Source of the DNA: Liolophura sinensis | Taxonomy: Eukaryota; Mollusca; Polyplacophora; Chitonida; Chitonidae | Length of the DNA stretch: 64,000 bases | Assembly (NCBI RefSeq): GCF_032854445.1 | Contig: NC_088300.1 | Location: 60,176,984 to 60,240,983 of the forward strand | Direction of reading: 5' to 3' | Part shown: piece by piece, positions 25,555-38,000 of the stretch | How the letters are laid out: the number at the start of each line of letters is the position of its first letter | Position numbering within the stretch: the stretch's first letter is position 1 | The notes under the pieces: generated by a model | The model's database searches: none | The model's input: the letters and a program-made list of their open reading frames with translations, nothing else | What the model was told of the DNA's origin: nothing | Made by a program: the position numbers and the translations under genes

Positions 25555-25585
25555 GATTCTCTCTCTCTCTCTCCCTCTCTCTCTG
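25555..25585. repeat. CT microsatellite
   Basis: Short run of CT dinucleotides with one CCCT interruption. Confidence 0.85.
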
Positions 25586-26049
25586 TCTGTATTGTACGTT
25601 CCTTCAGCGACGATCACATTACTGCCAGCATTTGTGACACGGTCGTTCACTGTAAATGCTTCTAATATTGACCTGGAAGACGTGACTACACACTGTGTCG
25701 CCTGTGAACTTTTCGCAAAGAACATGTAATGCCGTAAGAATTGAATGGCTTTATATCCGTACACGGCAAGTAACACTATCCCGATAGGTTTGGAGTCTGG
25801 CTCTTAGATGTATGCGCCTTTCACCATGGGAAACGGATAGACGGGGCAGCCGCCAATCAGGTGAAGTTTCATGTATCGATCGGGTACCATCTGCCACAAA
25901 TCCATATTATAAATGGCAAAGGTCGCTTGCCAACAGTACAAAGAAAGCCAAGGGTCAGGGTAGTGTTGGCAGATATTGTTAGTTAGTGAGCCGCATGAGA
26001 TAAAAAAGACATGGAGAGGACGAAAAAGAAATGTTCAATGAACTGGATT

Positions 26050-26051
<2 letters not shown>

Positions 26052-26093
<42 letters not shown>
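26052..26093. repeat. GA microsatellite
   Basis: About 20 uninterrupted GA dinucleotides. Confidence 0.95.
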
Positions 26094-26096
<3 letters not shown>

Positions 26097-26899
26097 ATTT
26101 GCACATTCCATGGAATGACCTTAACGATGAACTCATCCTGGGATTCCCCTGCTTTCTGTAATGGATCGAATCCGACTCCGACTTTAGGGATTGCTTGTAG
26201 GCCCCCTGTATTCGTAAAAGTCGACTTTATCAGATCCAGATAGGGCCTACGTTCAGCTTATTTGTTACTCCACAGTTTATTGGAAATGTTGTCTTCTCTT
26301 TAGGAATCATATAGTCTAAGACAGAACATTATAATTATGTTATATATTAATGATATTTATTGAAGACATTCATTCCGCAATTGAAAGAATTAAAAAGTCA
26401 TAGCGTGTATCTGGGGTACAAGACGCATATATAGTGTAATGAGCTGCATGAAACATTGGTCATTACATACACACTATTTCACTATTTCCGAGACTTAAAT
26501 GAATGTGAGATTTAGTGTATTTCCCTGAATGAAATCAGTTCATGAAAAGCAACGAATATATATATATATATACATATATATATAATGGACCAAACATGGG
26601 TTTATTCATGTTCATATACAAAACCGGTAGGGAAATGATTTATGTATAGGCTGACCTAAATTTGACCCGGTGAGGATGATTTGAAACCAAAAGATGTTTT
26701 GGATGTGGCTTCTGACTTAGGTTTTACTATGCTTGGTTACTTACCCAAGACATTCTGGGTCTGCCTGTATGTGTACCAGAAAGCTATAGATATCTGAGGA
26801 CATACAACATAGCGCATCTGGGAATAAAAAGATATCATCCTAAGTGGGGACACCACAAAACTAACCTCGTATACAGGGGTCTCCATATGGTCATACAGA

Positions 26900-27055
26900 T
26901 TTAACGGACGTCGGTAGATCTGCAGCAACTTGCAGATGGTCGTGGGTTTAATTCCCTCGGGCACTGCCCTGTTTCGTCCCACCATAATGCTGGCCGCAGT
27001 CGTATAAGTGTAATAATCTTCAGTACGGCGTAAAACACCAATCAAATACATAAAA
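26900..27055 (+). repeat. SINE family A, 5'-truncated
   Basis: Begins inside the central block (GCAACTTGCAGATGGTCGTG) and runs to the typical end GGCGTAAAACACCAATCAAA. Confidence 0.85.
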
Positions 27056-27449
27056 CAAATACAGACATGTATTTATATATGTACGACATATGCACTTCTA
27101 TATAATTTATAAGTATAGAATTAATACCATACGAATGGTTAAGAATGCAATTTCAGTCCATTCGTGAAACTAATCGCTAAAACTAAAATAAATAAATGAA
27201 TACTAACTAAATTTTGTCAGTCAATATACAAACACAGTTACATATAACCAAACATTCACGTGGTACAACAGCACGGTGAGTAAAATCAGATAGGAGATTC
27301 TTCCTTTTTGTCAGTTTTCCTCAGCATTCGATTCTAGCTAAGCCTTCATTCAAATGCTTGAAGCACCACCAATGCTACAGAAGAATTAGGAAAATAATAA
27401 TGCCGTGATGTTAATTACAATTTGTTGGACGTCACTGGTCTTTAATTGC

Positions 27450-27705
27450 TGAGTGAGTGAGTGCTTGGGGTTTAACGTCATACTTAAAAATTTTTCAGCC
27501 ATATGACGACGAAGGAGTCCTTAGAGTGCATGTAATGTGCCTCCTTGTCGCAGGACAGATTTCCACCGCTCTTTTATGTAGTGGGTACTTACCGAAGGCG
27601 AGTAAGCCGTCCCGCCCGAGCCATTATTCTGATACGAGCCAACCAGTCGTTGCTCTATCCCCTTCATGCTAAACTCCAAGCGAGCTATAACTACTGAGAT
27701 ATTAT
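27450..27705 (-). repeat. SINE family B
   Basis: Starts with the tail phrase GTGAGTGAGTGCTTGGGGTT, then ACGACGAAGGAGTCCTTAGA, then the AACCAGTCGTTGC block. It ends before the tRNA-like head. Confidence 0.82.
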
Positions 27706-27776
27706 CACAATTGCTGTTGGAAGCGTCATAGCGTTCTCTCATCATGTTATAGCCTAGCCCCAGCTGCCGGCGATTA

Positions 27777-28046
27777 TATTTATTTATTTATTTGATTGAT
27801 GTTTTAAGAATATTCTGAAAAATATTTCACCCATGCGACGGCGGCCAGCATTATGGTGGGAGGAAACAGGGCAGAGCCCGGGAGAAACCCACGACCGTCC
27901 GTAGGTTGCTGGAAAACCTTCCAACTTACGCCCGGAGAGGAAGCCAGTATGAGCTGGACTTTAACTCACAGCGAGCACATTGCTTAGAGGCCTCAGGGTC
28001 ATTACGCTGTGTTAGCGTGCTAATCAACTGAACCACGGAGACCGCC
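27777..28046 (-). repeat. tRNA-derived SINE, family A, near full length
   Basis: TTTATTTATTTGATTG tail at the left; tRNA-like head ending GCTAATCAACTGAACCACGG at the right. A C-rich tract (28045-28075) follows immediately. Confidence 0.88.
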
Positions 28047-28479
28047 CCCACCCCCCACCCCCACCCCCTCCTGGCGATTATAAGTGACGTCTATTAACTG
28101 AGGCAGATTGTCAACCAGGGCCGTATTTCCCCTATTAAATGTGACCATTTGCAAACTCTGAAACGTCGTTGTTCCACAAGTTTTGCTGTCCACCTTTCGT
28201 ATAGTAATTCTGGGACAAAGAGCCTTTAATCATCTGCTTAAAAAGGACAAAACTTTTTCGACTGCGCACTTGTTACATTCACTCTATCCAGTAAGACATC
28301 CATACCATGCAGTGCCCGGTTTTGTTTTGTATCCTATAAAAGTTTCAGCTCATCGTCTTAAATTTTTACCGAATGTTAGCACTAATCATCGCCACATTTG
28401 CTAGCTGGTCTTTTGCATAAACCAGGAATCAGGATTCTGTTGGTGGACTAAACAACCCCGAGACCTGGTCCTTTTGCAT

Positions 28480-28610
28480 TGTTTTAAACCCTGACAGAGG
28501 GAAACTGTCAGGAGACTGTATTTCGCCGGTTACCATTTGCCAGCTATCACACTGTCGTCTGGTTTTTACGCTCCATGATGTACGTGTTTAATTATATTTG
28601 AGTAGCAAGT
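28480..28610 (+). repeat. Dispersed repeat family D, copy
   Basis: Contains CGGTTACCATTTGCCAGCTA, CACACTGTCGTCTGG and the end phrase GTGTTTAATTATATTTG shared with 10185-10200. A second, shorter relative lies at about 28095-28165. Confidence 0.55.
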
Positions 28611-29870
28611 AATAGAATATAATAACATTGCAAAAAAATTTTTTTTGATTAACATTCAGTTAGCTTGTCTAAAGCTCATCCCATCATGCACCGAAATTTA
28701 TATCATGATCACAATATGTGTAATACATATTTACAATGAACGAGAAGGTAACACTACAAAAGTGTAAGTAAATTACATGTAGCTTATTTCTTTAGTTGGT
28801 TATCTGAAGCTACGAGAACTGGATTCGTACATGCGACCCCATTGGTTACAGCGACACTTTAACCGAGTCAAAACGAGAACGGCTTGGGCTCGAATAAAAT
28901 TAAGCGGAATAGCTTCTCCATTAGGAAACCACCAGGTTTTATTGAAAGTACATATAAAACTTTGCAAAACTCGTATTTAATATTTCTCCTTGTCCAGAGT
29001 TTGCTGAAATCTTCCATAACCATGTGGAGAATATAAGTTACATAAGTAATGAGTTTATTTTAAATATACATGTTATCATCCAAAAAGCGCTATCATTTAG
29101 TTTGTGTGTTACATGGTCACAGGGATATTTATGATTAGAAGATCAACTTTTGTCTTTCTGTGTGCTGTCTGGACGTGCAGAGTAGAAAACAGAAATCTTG
29201 GAAAAAAATTTTAAGCTACCATATTTACCTATATTATCTCTGCTCGGTTAGATAATATGCACTATAGTTATGTCATGCAAGTAGCTGACCTTTTTCACGA
29301 ATGTAATGTACGAAAATCTTGGAAGAAAGATCCATACGTGGACAATAATTATGAACAAATTCCTATTCACACAAGCTCTGAAAGAGGCTATGCCGGAGAT
29401 TTTTGGCCAAAATATCGCAAATCCAATCGAGTTTTAAGAATATTCCTAAAAATGACCTTTCACAAAATATCAGCTCTGTCTGTGCACGTGCATAATGTTC
29501 CTAATATGCATAAAGTGTATTGCATTAAAACTTTCAGTTAAACATTATAAATGGTACAGGTGCTAGTCTGAAATTGACTGAAATTCACTAATTTGTTATA
29601 TTCATGGTGAACGCAGACATTTTGAATTGATTCACGAATATGGATTCCAAAAAGTATATAGGGTCTTTAATCAGTTAAGATTATGCTTCATCAGTTTATC
29701 AGTTTCGTGTACGTCCATACTCCAGACATCATCCAATTATGTTGTCCTTGTTGACAACTTTTATAGCGTGTTATCACTAGATGGTACTGACATGCAGTGA
29801 AAAAACCAATAACGAAACTTGTGACTACAAGAGTTCAAAAAAAGGTATGCCATCACAGTTCTGTACTATT

Positions 29871-29876
29871 TTTATT
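29871..29876 (-). terminator. Candidate polyadenylation signal of SLC49A4
   Basis: AATAAA on the minus strand, about 190 nt downstream of the SLC49A4 stop codon. It is the first canonical hexamer seen in that direction. Confidence 0.55.
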
Positions 29877-30062
29877 GAGTATTTTTGGATTAAAGCCCTA
29901 AGCCTTATTGTAGTCTAAACCTTCATTTGTTCGTCGTATTGTCTTCTTCATCTTTATATTGATAATCGCGGTGCCATTAAAGTTTGTACCCTTGTAACAT
30001 TTAGCTTCAGTAAAATCCCTCCACGCCAAAAAATCCTCATCCCGAATTTCAGTGTCAAAATG

Positions 30063-30190
30063 TTAGTGGTCGTTTATGACAGGCCGCGTGTCGTCACGGT
30101 CACTTCTCTGGCGATCTGCTTTGTAGACGAAGATGAAAGGGATTCCGAGTACCACAAACGCCAACAATGTCCAATTCATCCACTGTGTAC
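30063..30190 (-). CDS. SLC49A4: SLC49A4 exon 11 (terminal)
   Basis: 128 bp after a TTTGGGTTTGCAG acceptor. It encodes residues 422-463: TQWMNWTLLAFVVLGIPFIF, a last transmembrane helix, then a short charged tail rich in Asp and Arg ending NDH and TAA. Confidence 0.92.
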
Positions 30191-31953
30191 CTGCAAACCC
30201 AAAAATGCCATAGTTTTCTTTAGAAGTAAAAGTTCGTCACTGCAACAACTCCAACAAAATCGGACAAGAACTTTTAAAAATGAAAGAGCAACCGCTTTTT
30301 TTGGTGACTTATTTCTTAGAAACTTATCCAGTTTTATCTGGTACATGCAGAACTACCAGAAACAAAGATCGGCTCCAAGAATTAATTCTTAGGTGGTGGG
30401 TAGATAAACGGTGGGAATCACCAGGTATCTTCAACACGACCAGACTGGTTGTTGTGTTATGCATCTTAGTAAGATACCTGTACTTACCCACGCCAGGTAT
30501 CTTCAGCACGACCAGACTGGTGATTGTGTTACGTATCCTAGTCAGATACCTCTACTTACCCACACCAGGTATCGTCAGCACGACCAGGGTGGTGATTGTG
30601 CTATGTATCCTAGTCAGATATCTGTACTTACCCACACCAGGTATCGTCAGCACGACCAGGCTGGTGATTGTGTTATGTATCCTAGTCAGATACCTGTACT
30701 TACCCACACCAGGTATCATCAGCACGACCAGACCGGTGATTACGTTATGTATCCTAATCAGATACCTGTACTTACCCACACCAGGTATCATCAGCACGGC
30801 CAAGACAAGACTGGTGATTGTGTTATGTATCATGGTCAGGTATCCACACGTAATGCCCTCCGCCACAGGGTATGCACTCTCACATGCCATCTCCATAAAC
30901 AGTGGAAAGCTCCCATTGAGACAAAGCCCAACAATAATACAAGAGATGTAAATTTGAACTGTGGAACAGAAAATGTATAAAGCTGTTACCTCTAATTTCA
31001 AAGTCTAAATCATGTCGTTTCATATCATGGGTTTGAAAGAGACAAACATTTGGAAGTCCTCACATGCGACTAAGGGATATGGCAAATACCAATGACAATG
31101 ACAGTGTACTATGACTGGAGGAAAAGTTACGTCTATTATTTATTTATTGTTTTTTTGTAATGTATATTTAACAAATGATTGATTAATTTGATTTATTTGA
31201 TTGATTTAATTGGTCAAAAATTTTCCACGATGGCGGCCAGTTTTCTGTGGGAGAAAACCCAAGAGTACGGGGTAAACAAGCGACCACTGGCAAGTAACTG
31301 GCAATCTCGTGAGATTTATGACATACTGGTGGAGGACTGTTGTCTCTAGTAAACTCTATGATGTCTATGTTTTCAATCAGTGCATGGCTCCTGGCAGGAT
31401 TTAATTATTTATTTGATTGGTGTTTTACGCAGCTCCAGGCAGGAGGTACTATAAATATTTTATCATTAAGAACTTCCTGTTTCACGGAGTCGAAATAATA
31501 TGGAAGGCGAAGATTGTATCTTTGCAAAATAAAAAATACGCAATGAAAACAGAAGAGGTGGTTTACCGGGGAGATTACCTGTTGTGAAGGGGATATACCC
31601 GACTAACATTAGTGTAAACCAGGTAAGACAGGCTGCGCTAACGAGGTACATGGTCGTCACAAACAGCTTGACGCGTCGGTTAAATATGTCCGAAAACCTG
31701 GAAACAATACATTGCAAAGTAGAAAAATACAGACAGCTTAACGTGCAGGTTAAAGATGTCCGAAAACCTGGGAACAATGTATTACAGAGTAGAACAAAAC
31801 AGGCAGCTTGATCCATCGGTAAAAATGTTCGAAGACAAAATGTCGAAAGGTGCCTTTCTCGCCAAAAGATGGCTTATAGGGATCTGGATCCCGCAAGAGC
31901 GGTTTTTCAGAATTTAAAATGTAATTCAAAGATATATATATATATATATAATT

Positions 31954-32001
<48 letters not shown>

Positions 32002-35000
32002 TGGGTAAACACATATAAGTGTTATGCCATGAAAGAAATCTATCACAGTATGGATTCTAGTATTATAAAGAACACTCACTATCTGAAGTTTCAAATCAAA
32101 CCAGGTCAAAAAATTGCTATATGGAAGCCTTCCCCTTTATGCATGTTAAAAAGCAGTTCTGCCCAACACAATCCATAGAGAAGTTCGGGTCCATCTAAAT
32201 TTACTTATTAATTTGATTGGTGTTTTACGCCGTACTCAAGAATATTTCACTTATACGTCGGCGGTTTGCATTATGGTAACTGGAAACCGGACAGAACCAG
32301 GATGACACCCTCGACTATCCGCAGATGTTCGAAGAGGAAGCCAGCATGATCTGAATTTGAACTCGGGGTTCATCCATAGGATATATCGATGTTCATGGAG
32401 CTGATACTTGGTGAACAAGAGCGTGAACACTGAAATCTTTATTCACCGCTATATAGCCAGTAATGGAGATGGTGACCTCAGTTTGATTGCCATTATTCAT
32501 TACTACAGTGATTTTACCTTGCCACTGTTATGCCACCGACACAGCCCGCCACTATCATATAAAACCCTATCCAGCCCGCCTCATCCTGGAAACGAAAATA
32601 AGATTTAGAAGGGGTAAATTACAAGTATGAGTATATAACTGTTTTCACCAAAAAGATATAACATTGTCATTATGGAATGAGTGAGTGAGTGAGTGCTTGG
32701 GGTTTAACGTCGTACTCAACAATTTTTCAGTCATATGACGACGAAGGAATCATTAGGGTGCATATACGTGTCATTTTGGAATAAAACTAATACATACATC
32801 AGCTTTGTGGTAAAAGTACAGCATTTAAACAAGTTAAGAAAAAATTACACATTGTTTTTAAGTTTTTTTTTTCGAAAGAAGTCAGTATGTAATAGTAGGA
32901 ACTTTTTCTGTGCGTTTACACTTGTGCATGTACAATCTTACCTCTTCGCGACACATTTTAATGACTACCGAGTTTTGGTTATTCCATGAAATGGTACCTG
33001 ATTAATGCCGACCGCAGAAAGAATGACACCTAGTACTGAGGTCCAGCCTAGAAACACGCCATTCGGAGAGAATGCCGCATTGATCAGCCAGAACTGGGAG
33101 GACCTGATAAGAGGAACAGACGTATGGCTATTAGAGTTATCTGCCCCTGGTTGGCACCCTTGTTTTCATTGGCAATGCATGTATTTGTTTATTTGATAGT
33201 TCGTTGTTGTTGTTGTTTTTTTCCCACTTTTCCCACATACAATAGCGACCAGTATTACGCATGGGTGAAGGATAACTTGGGTACCTACAGTGAACCATCG
33301 ACCTTATAAGGTGTTATTGGCACATTCTTATCTGCGACTGAAGTCACATTACATGGTGGCAGACACGTGGTCTCAAGAGAACTTCATGCAACACGACACA
33401 AGAGCACCGTCGACCGCTGATTTCCCCAATATCCCGAATACGATGAAAGCAGAGAAGCTGAAAGAATGTGATTGAGCCTGTTGGCTACGTTTCGTGTGAC
33501 TTAATAGCACATTAACCACTCTGCCACAGCCAGTTCACACCCGTGAAGCATTAACGCATGAACAGACTCATGGTAAGAATATAACATATGCATAGGACGA
33601 TTCTCCCGGATGACAAGTAATGTGTGACTGCGTCAAAACCTGATACATCCGCTGTTAGAAAATTTGCATGACAAACTGAAGTTTACGTCAAAAAGCACTC
33701 AATCAAATCTATTACAGTACATCCCTAACATACACTTGATAAACATGCATACTGAAATAAACAATTTTTTTTTACGAACGCAATTATTTAGTTTTTTCAT
33801 AAAACGCTAATAGGCCTATTCAAAACAGCAACAATATCAAAAACTTTATTTTCAAGAATTTTGAGGATGTATCGGAATTGGACATGTTTACATGTAAGCT
33901 TTCACCGTAGGAATGGTTTAAAACACTGGATTTTGAATTCAATAGATTCATCCAAGTGTCAGCTGAACAGAATTTGACATTATACTTCTTAGCATCACAT
34001 TTTGATATTAGTCATGAGTCATGCAAAGATAAATACCTGTACTGGTAAAACATGACTTAACGCTCACTTTGTAACAGTCAGCTAATGAATTCATCCAAAT
34101 GAATTGGATGAACAGAATTTGACTGTATATTGTGTATTTTAATACTGAATTTAATATTCGTAGTCAGGCAAAAATGAATACTGGCAAAACAGGGTTAGCA
34201 TGGCTTAACACTTACTTTGTAAGGGCCAACAAACCGTCCTTGTATTTCATCCTCTCAGTCGCTGCTGATAGGCTGGGTGCTGTGGGCGGTTTGGCCGGAA
34301 AATAAATCAAAGTCATCAGGAACAGGCCCGCAGCGAAGCCAAATTCTGCCAGAATGCACAACGTACGGATATCGAATATGGAAAATTGCATGAATAATAT
34401 CTGCAGTGAAACAAGCATCATAAGCAATCTTTCTCTCTTTTGGAAAGTCCAAAATGTTTCTTTACTACTTTGTTTCCAGTGTATTAAGGGGTTGGTACTC
34501 TAAATTTATTCATTTATACACTGAACCCAGTTAGAGTGTCCGCCTCTAAGAAGGGAGATCCCGGTATCAAGCCCGATTCGGGTCATACCGAAGACTTTAA
34601 GTACAGGTACAGGGCTTTCGTGCAGGTACTTGCTGCTGCCTCACTTGGCGCGCAGTATTGCGAGGTTAGAGCAAGGAACATGACTCGTTGGCCAGGTGTC
34701 AGTATAATGTTACTGGGTGCAGTGTCATGTCTTCGACATTTAATGGCGGCAGCACTTTGGCGGCATGGACTCGCCTGGCCACAAGGGACACAATGTATGT
34801 ACACACATCTAATGACTTGTCCCCATATGACTGAAAAATTGCTAAGTACGACGTTAAACACCAAGCATACATACATATGCATACATACCTATATACATGT
34901 ACATACATATGTATACGGACGGGGGGCCACCGTGGCGCAGTCGGTTAGCGCGCTAGCGCAGCGTAATGACCCAGGAGCCTCTCACCAATGCCGTCGCTGT

Positions 35001-38000
35001 GAGTTCAAGTCCAGCTCATGCTGGCTTCCTCTCCGGCTGTAAGTGGAAGGTCTGCCAGCAACCTGCGGATGGTCGTGAGTTTTTCCCGGGCTCTGCCCGG
35101 TTTCCACCCACCATAATGCTGGCCGCCGTCGTATAAGTGAAGTATTCTTGAGTACTGCGTAAAACACCAATCAAAACAAAAAAAAAAACATATGTATACG
35201 GACTTATACGATGGAGCTAAGTTATATAGGAGAAACAGACCGGAGTGTGCATTCGGGTTAAACCATGCATCGACTTACTGACGTGTGACTTACTGACTCG
35301 CAAGACATGTTGAAAGACATATAGCCTTAAGGGAACGAAAGACGACCTTATGAGTTCTTTAGACTGATGACAAACAAAACTATCAACAAATCTCCACGAA
35401 CAATGAGGGCGGGGGAATGTAGAAATTACACGCCCCCTAGCAACGTGCCTGAAGCACAATTAGGTAAAAAGAAAACGTGGTGATATAGCAATTAGACATC
35501 ACTAGTCTCAGCCCGCACACAGCGCTGCCTCACTGGAATGCTATGCCACACAAGAGACAAGCCGCCCCAGCAGAAATTATACTGACGCACGACCGAACCA
35601 TTGCTTGATCTATTCCGTGTAAGCCAAACCAGGTAGTTTCAGTACCAACTGAGTCAATTCAGTTTAAAATCTTGTGTGTGCTCAACACTGAGCTGACTCC
35701 GGGATGTATCGGATACGAGACAGAAGCTCTATCCAAACTACATCACCGCGGCTGATCCTGTAGTAGACTCCATCAACGTGACTACCGTATATCTTTAGCT
35801 ACCTCCCGATTCCTGGAGAGTTCTGCTACAGCTATAGATCAATACCACAACCACTAAAGCTTTCACTTCCTGCGTATATATCCTACCTGACCATAAATTT
35901 CGTCCATGGCTAATATGTCTGTTTTTCCTGATTATGAGAGTTCTGTTGATTTTAGAAAGGTGTGAATGTTGTAAATTTCAGCAGCGAATATTTTGTGACA
36001 TTTACTTGCCTCGAAAAGTTCACTTCTGTGGGCGAAATTTTAGGTTATTTAGGGTAAATTGTATAAAAACTAGCACTTGCAAAACGGAAAGCATGAAAGC
36101 TTATATGTCATGCGCTCTCTTCTTTAACTTACCAATGAGGTATAACATAAACAGTTCTTTACGCTGCCGTGCAACGTCATAAGGATCTGAAAATTAAACA
36201 AATTCAAAAATATGAACTCATACTTCAGAAAAGTTAGAAATTCGCGTTTGATTACATTTTAATAAAATTTTCTCTAAATGCTTTGAAGAATATATTTCAA
36301 AGTGTTGTTTTTAATCAATAGAAATTCATTTTAAACGGGCAATATTAATGGTCAACCTACCTGAAGTGTTTGAAACATTGTGTGGTGGAGGTAGTCCTAT
36401 AGAAAAACTGAAAAACAAGGAAACAGCAGTTAACACAAAACTGATACATTGCTGATACATACGTGTAGGAGAGATGAATAAATTAATCTGACGATCATTC
36501 CACCTGGGGTAGATCCCATAACGCTGTTTCTTAGTAAAACCCAAATCTAAAATTGTCACAATGCTTAGTTTTGCTACTTAATGTGAAAATCTTGACACAT
36601 TTATCCTCAGCACAACATTTATGAGGTTGTCAAAATGGGGCATAAAAATAAGCTCTAAAACCGTATTTTAAATTTTGACTCAAGTCAGAACTGGCTTTGT
36701 GGAGTCACCCCCTGATAAACCACCAAATGTGAGACCACAGGTGAATAAGCGGGGGCTGGATTTGAACACACGACCTCATTGGTCAATTTCTAGTATAGCG
36801 TGAAATTACACAATCCGTGCTTTATACGATAGGTGAGACGCATTAATTAATTACATGTAGTAAAGAATGACTGAATGAATGAATAATTTGGGCCTAAAAC
36901 CATATTGGCAGTGAAAGATAACACCATAAAACTGTTCTACTGGACAATGTATATTATTTACTGAAGGCGATTTACAACCTATCGCCTTCAACAGAGTACG
37001 GTGTCCAGCAAAAATAATTCCTATTTCCTATATAGAAAAACAAGGTGAAGAAACCTGGAACACCACAGTCACAATGGTCTCGATACGTCGATGACAGTCA
37101 CTATATACCAGGTCCAGTTTTCTCATTATTTTAAATTTGTTGAGACCCATTGTATACTTCAACCGTGAACGTGAACTGTGTTCGTCATAAAACTTACATA
37201 CATACTGGTTTGTTCACCTAATAATATACATTGTGCAGTAGAACAGTTTTATAGTGTTATCTGTTATAGTATACTAACCTAGATGTCTGAAAATTTACAC
37301 TCCTACATACTGGCAGTGTTTCAGCCATGTCTCGGCGATAACATACCGGACCCATAAAGTGGTGCTATGAGTCAAGAAACACAACTTGGAAACTCATTTT
37401 ATCTGGGAGAAACTGAATCAAAATTACTGCTGTTCACGTGGAATTATACACTGAACTCGATGTTGTAAAGAGAGCTTTCCCTGTACGCCGCTTATAGGCG
37501 CTATTTCTGTCTAGGTAATTCTAGCTATACATACACGTATATAGCGATATAGTAGAAAAACATACCTTACATTACTATGTATAGAGTCCGTTAATTTTGT
37601 CCAGCGCAGCTGTTTAACGATCAGTGGTCCTGTGACAGTTAAGGAAATCAAGATTAGCGATCGTTTTATAAAAATGTGGAAGCTCTTTGCATACTAGTAT
37701 GTCTCGTACGACATATCGTCAAACAGAAAAGTGCAGTCATGTCACATGTTTCAAAATCATTGCGTCCATTGCTTTGCCTGCAGCGATTCTAACATCGTTC
37801 AAGGGTTCACATGTAGGCTTCTTCAGAATGGTTATCTTCCCTTGTTTAGCAACTCCGTTAGGCTTTGTTTACAGCTTGCCAACCTTTTCTATGCAATATT
37901 GAAAGCACAGAAAGAGTTCTTAAGCAGGAAGACCATCCTTTCAGAACATCTGTCTGCCTACTGTTCAATCCTTGTCGGTTCTTTTTTCTTATAACCTGCA

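Larger units (their letters stand above)
24969..30062. other. Intergenic region with repeats
   Basis: Lies between the 5' end of the MGAT4-like gene and the 3' end of SLC49A4; both genes are on the minus strand. It contains CT and GA microsatellites, three SINE pieces and family D repeats. The intervals 25600-26040, 26100-26550, 27060-27440 and 28620-29860 show nothing recognisable. 25480-25776 is open on the minus strand because of the CT tract. Confidence 0.55.

Noticed and set aside
30280-30980. Plus-strand open frames of 223 and 189 codons
   Set aside because: They are antisense to the 72-bp splice-spanning repeat. The internal periodicity is the repeat, and the minus strand carries conserved transporter exons.
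34921-34995. tRNA gene
   Set aside because: The tRNA-like head belongs to a SINE with a body, A tail and target duplication; it is not an independent tRNA gene.
34536-35042. 168-residue plus-strand frame
   Set aside because: Lies entirely across a family C SINE, CATA repeats and the head of a family A SINE.
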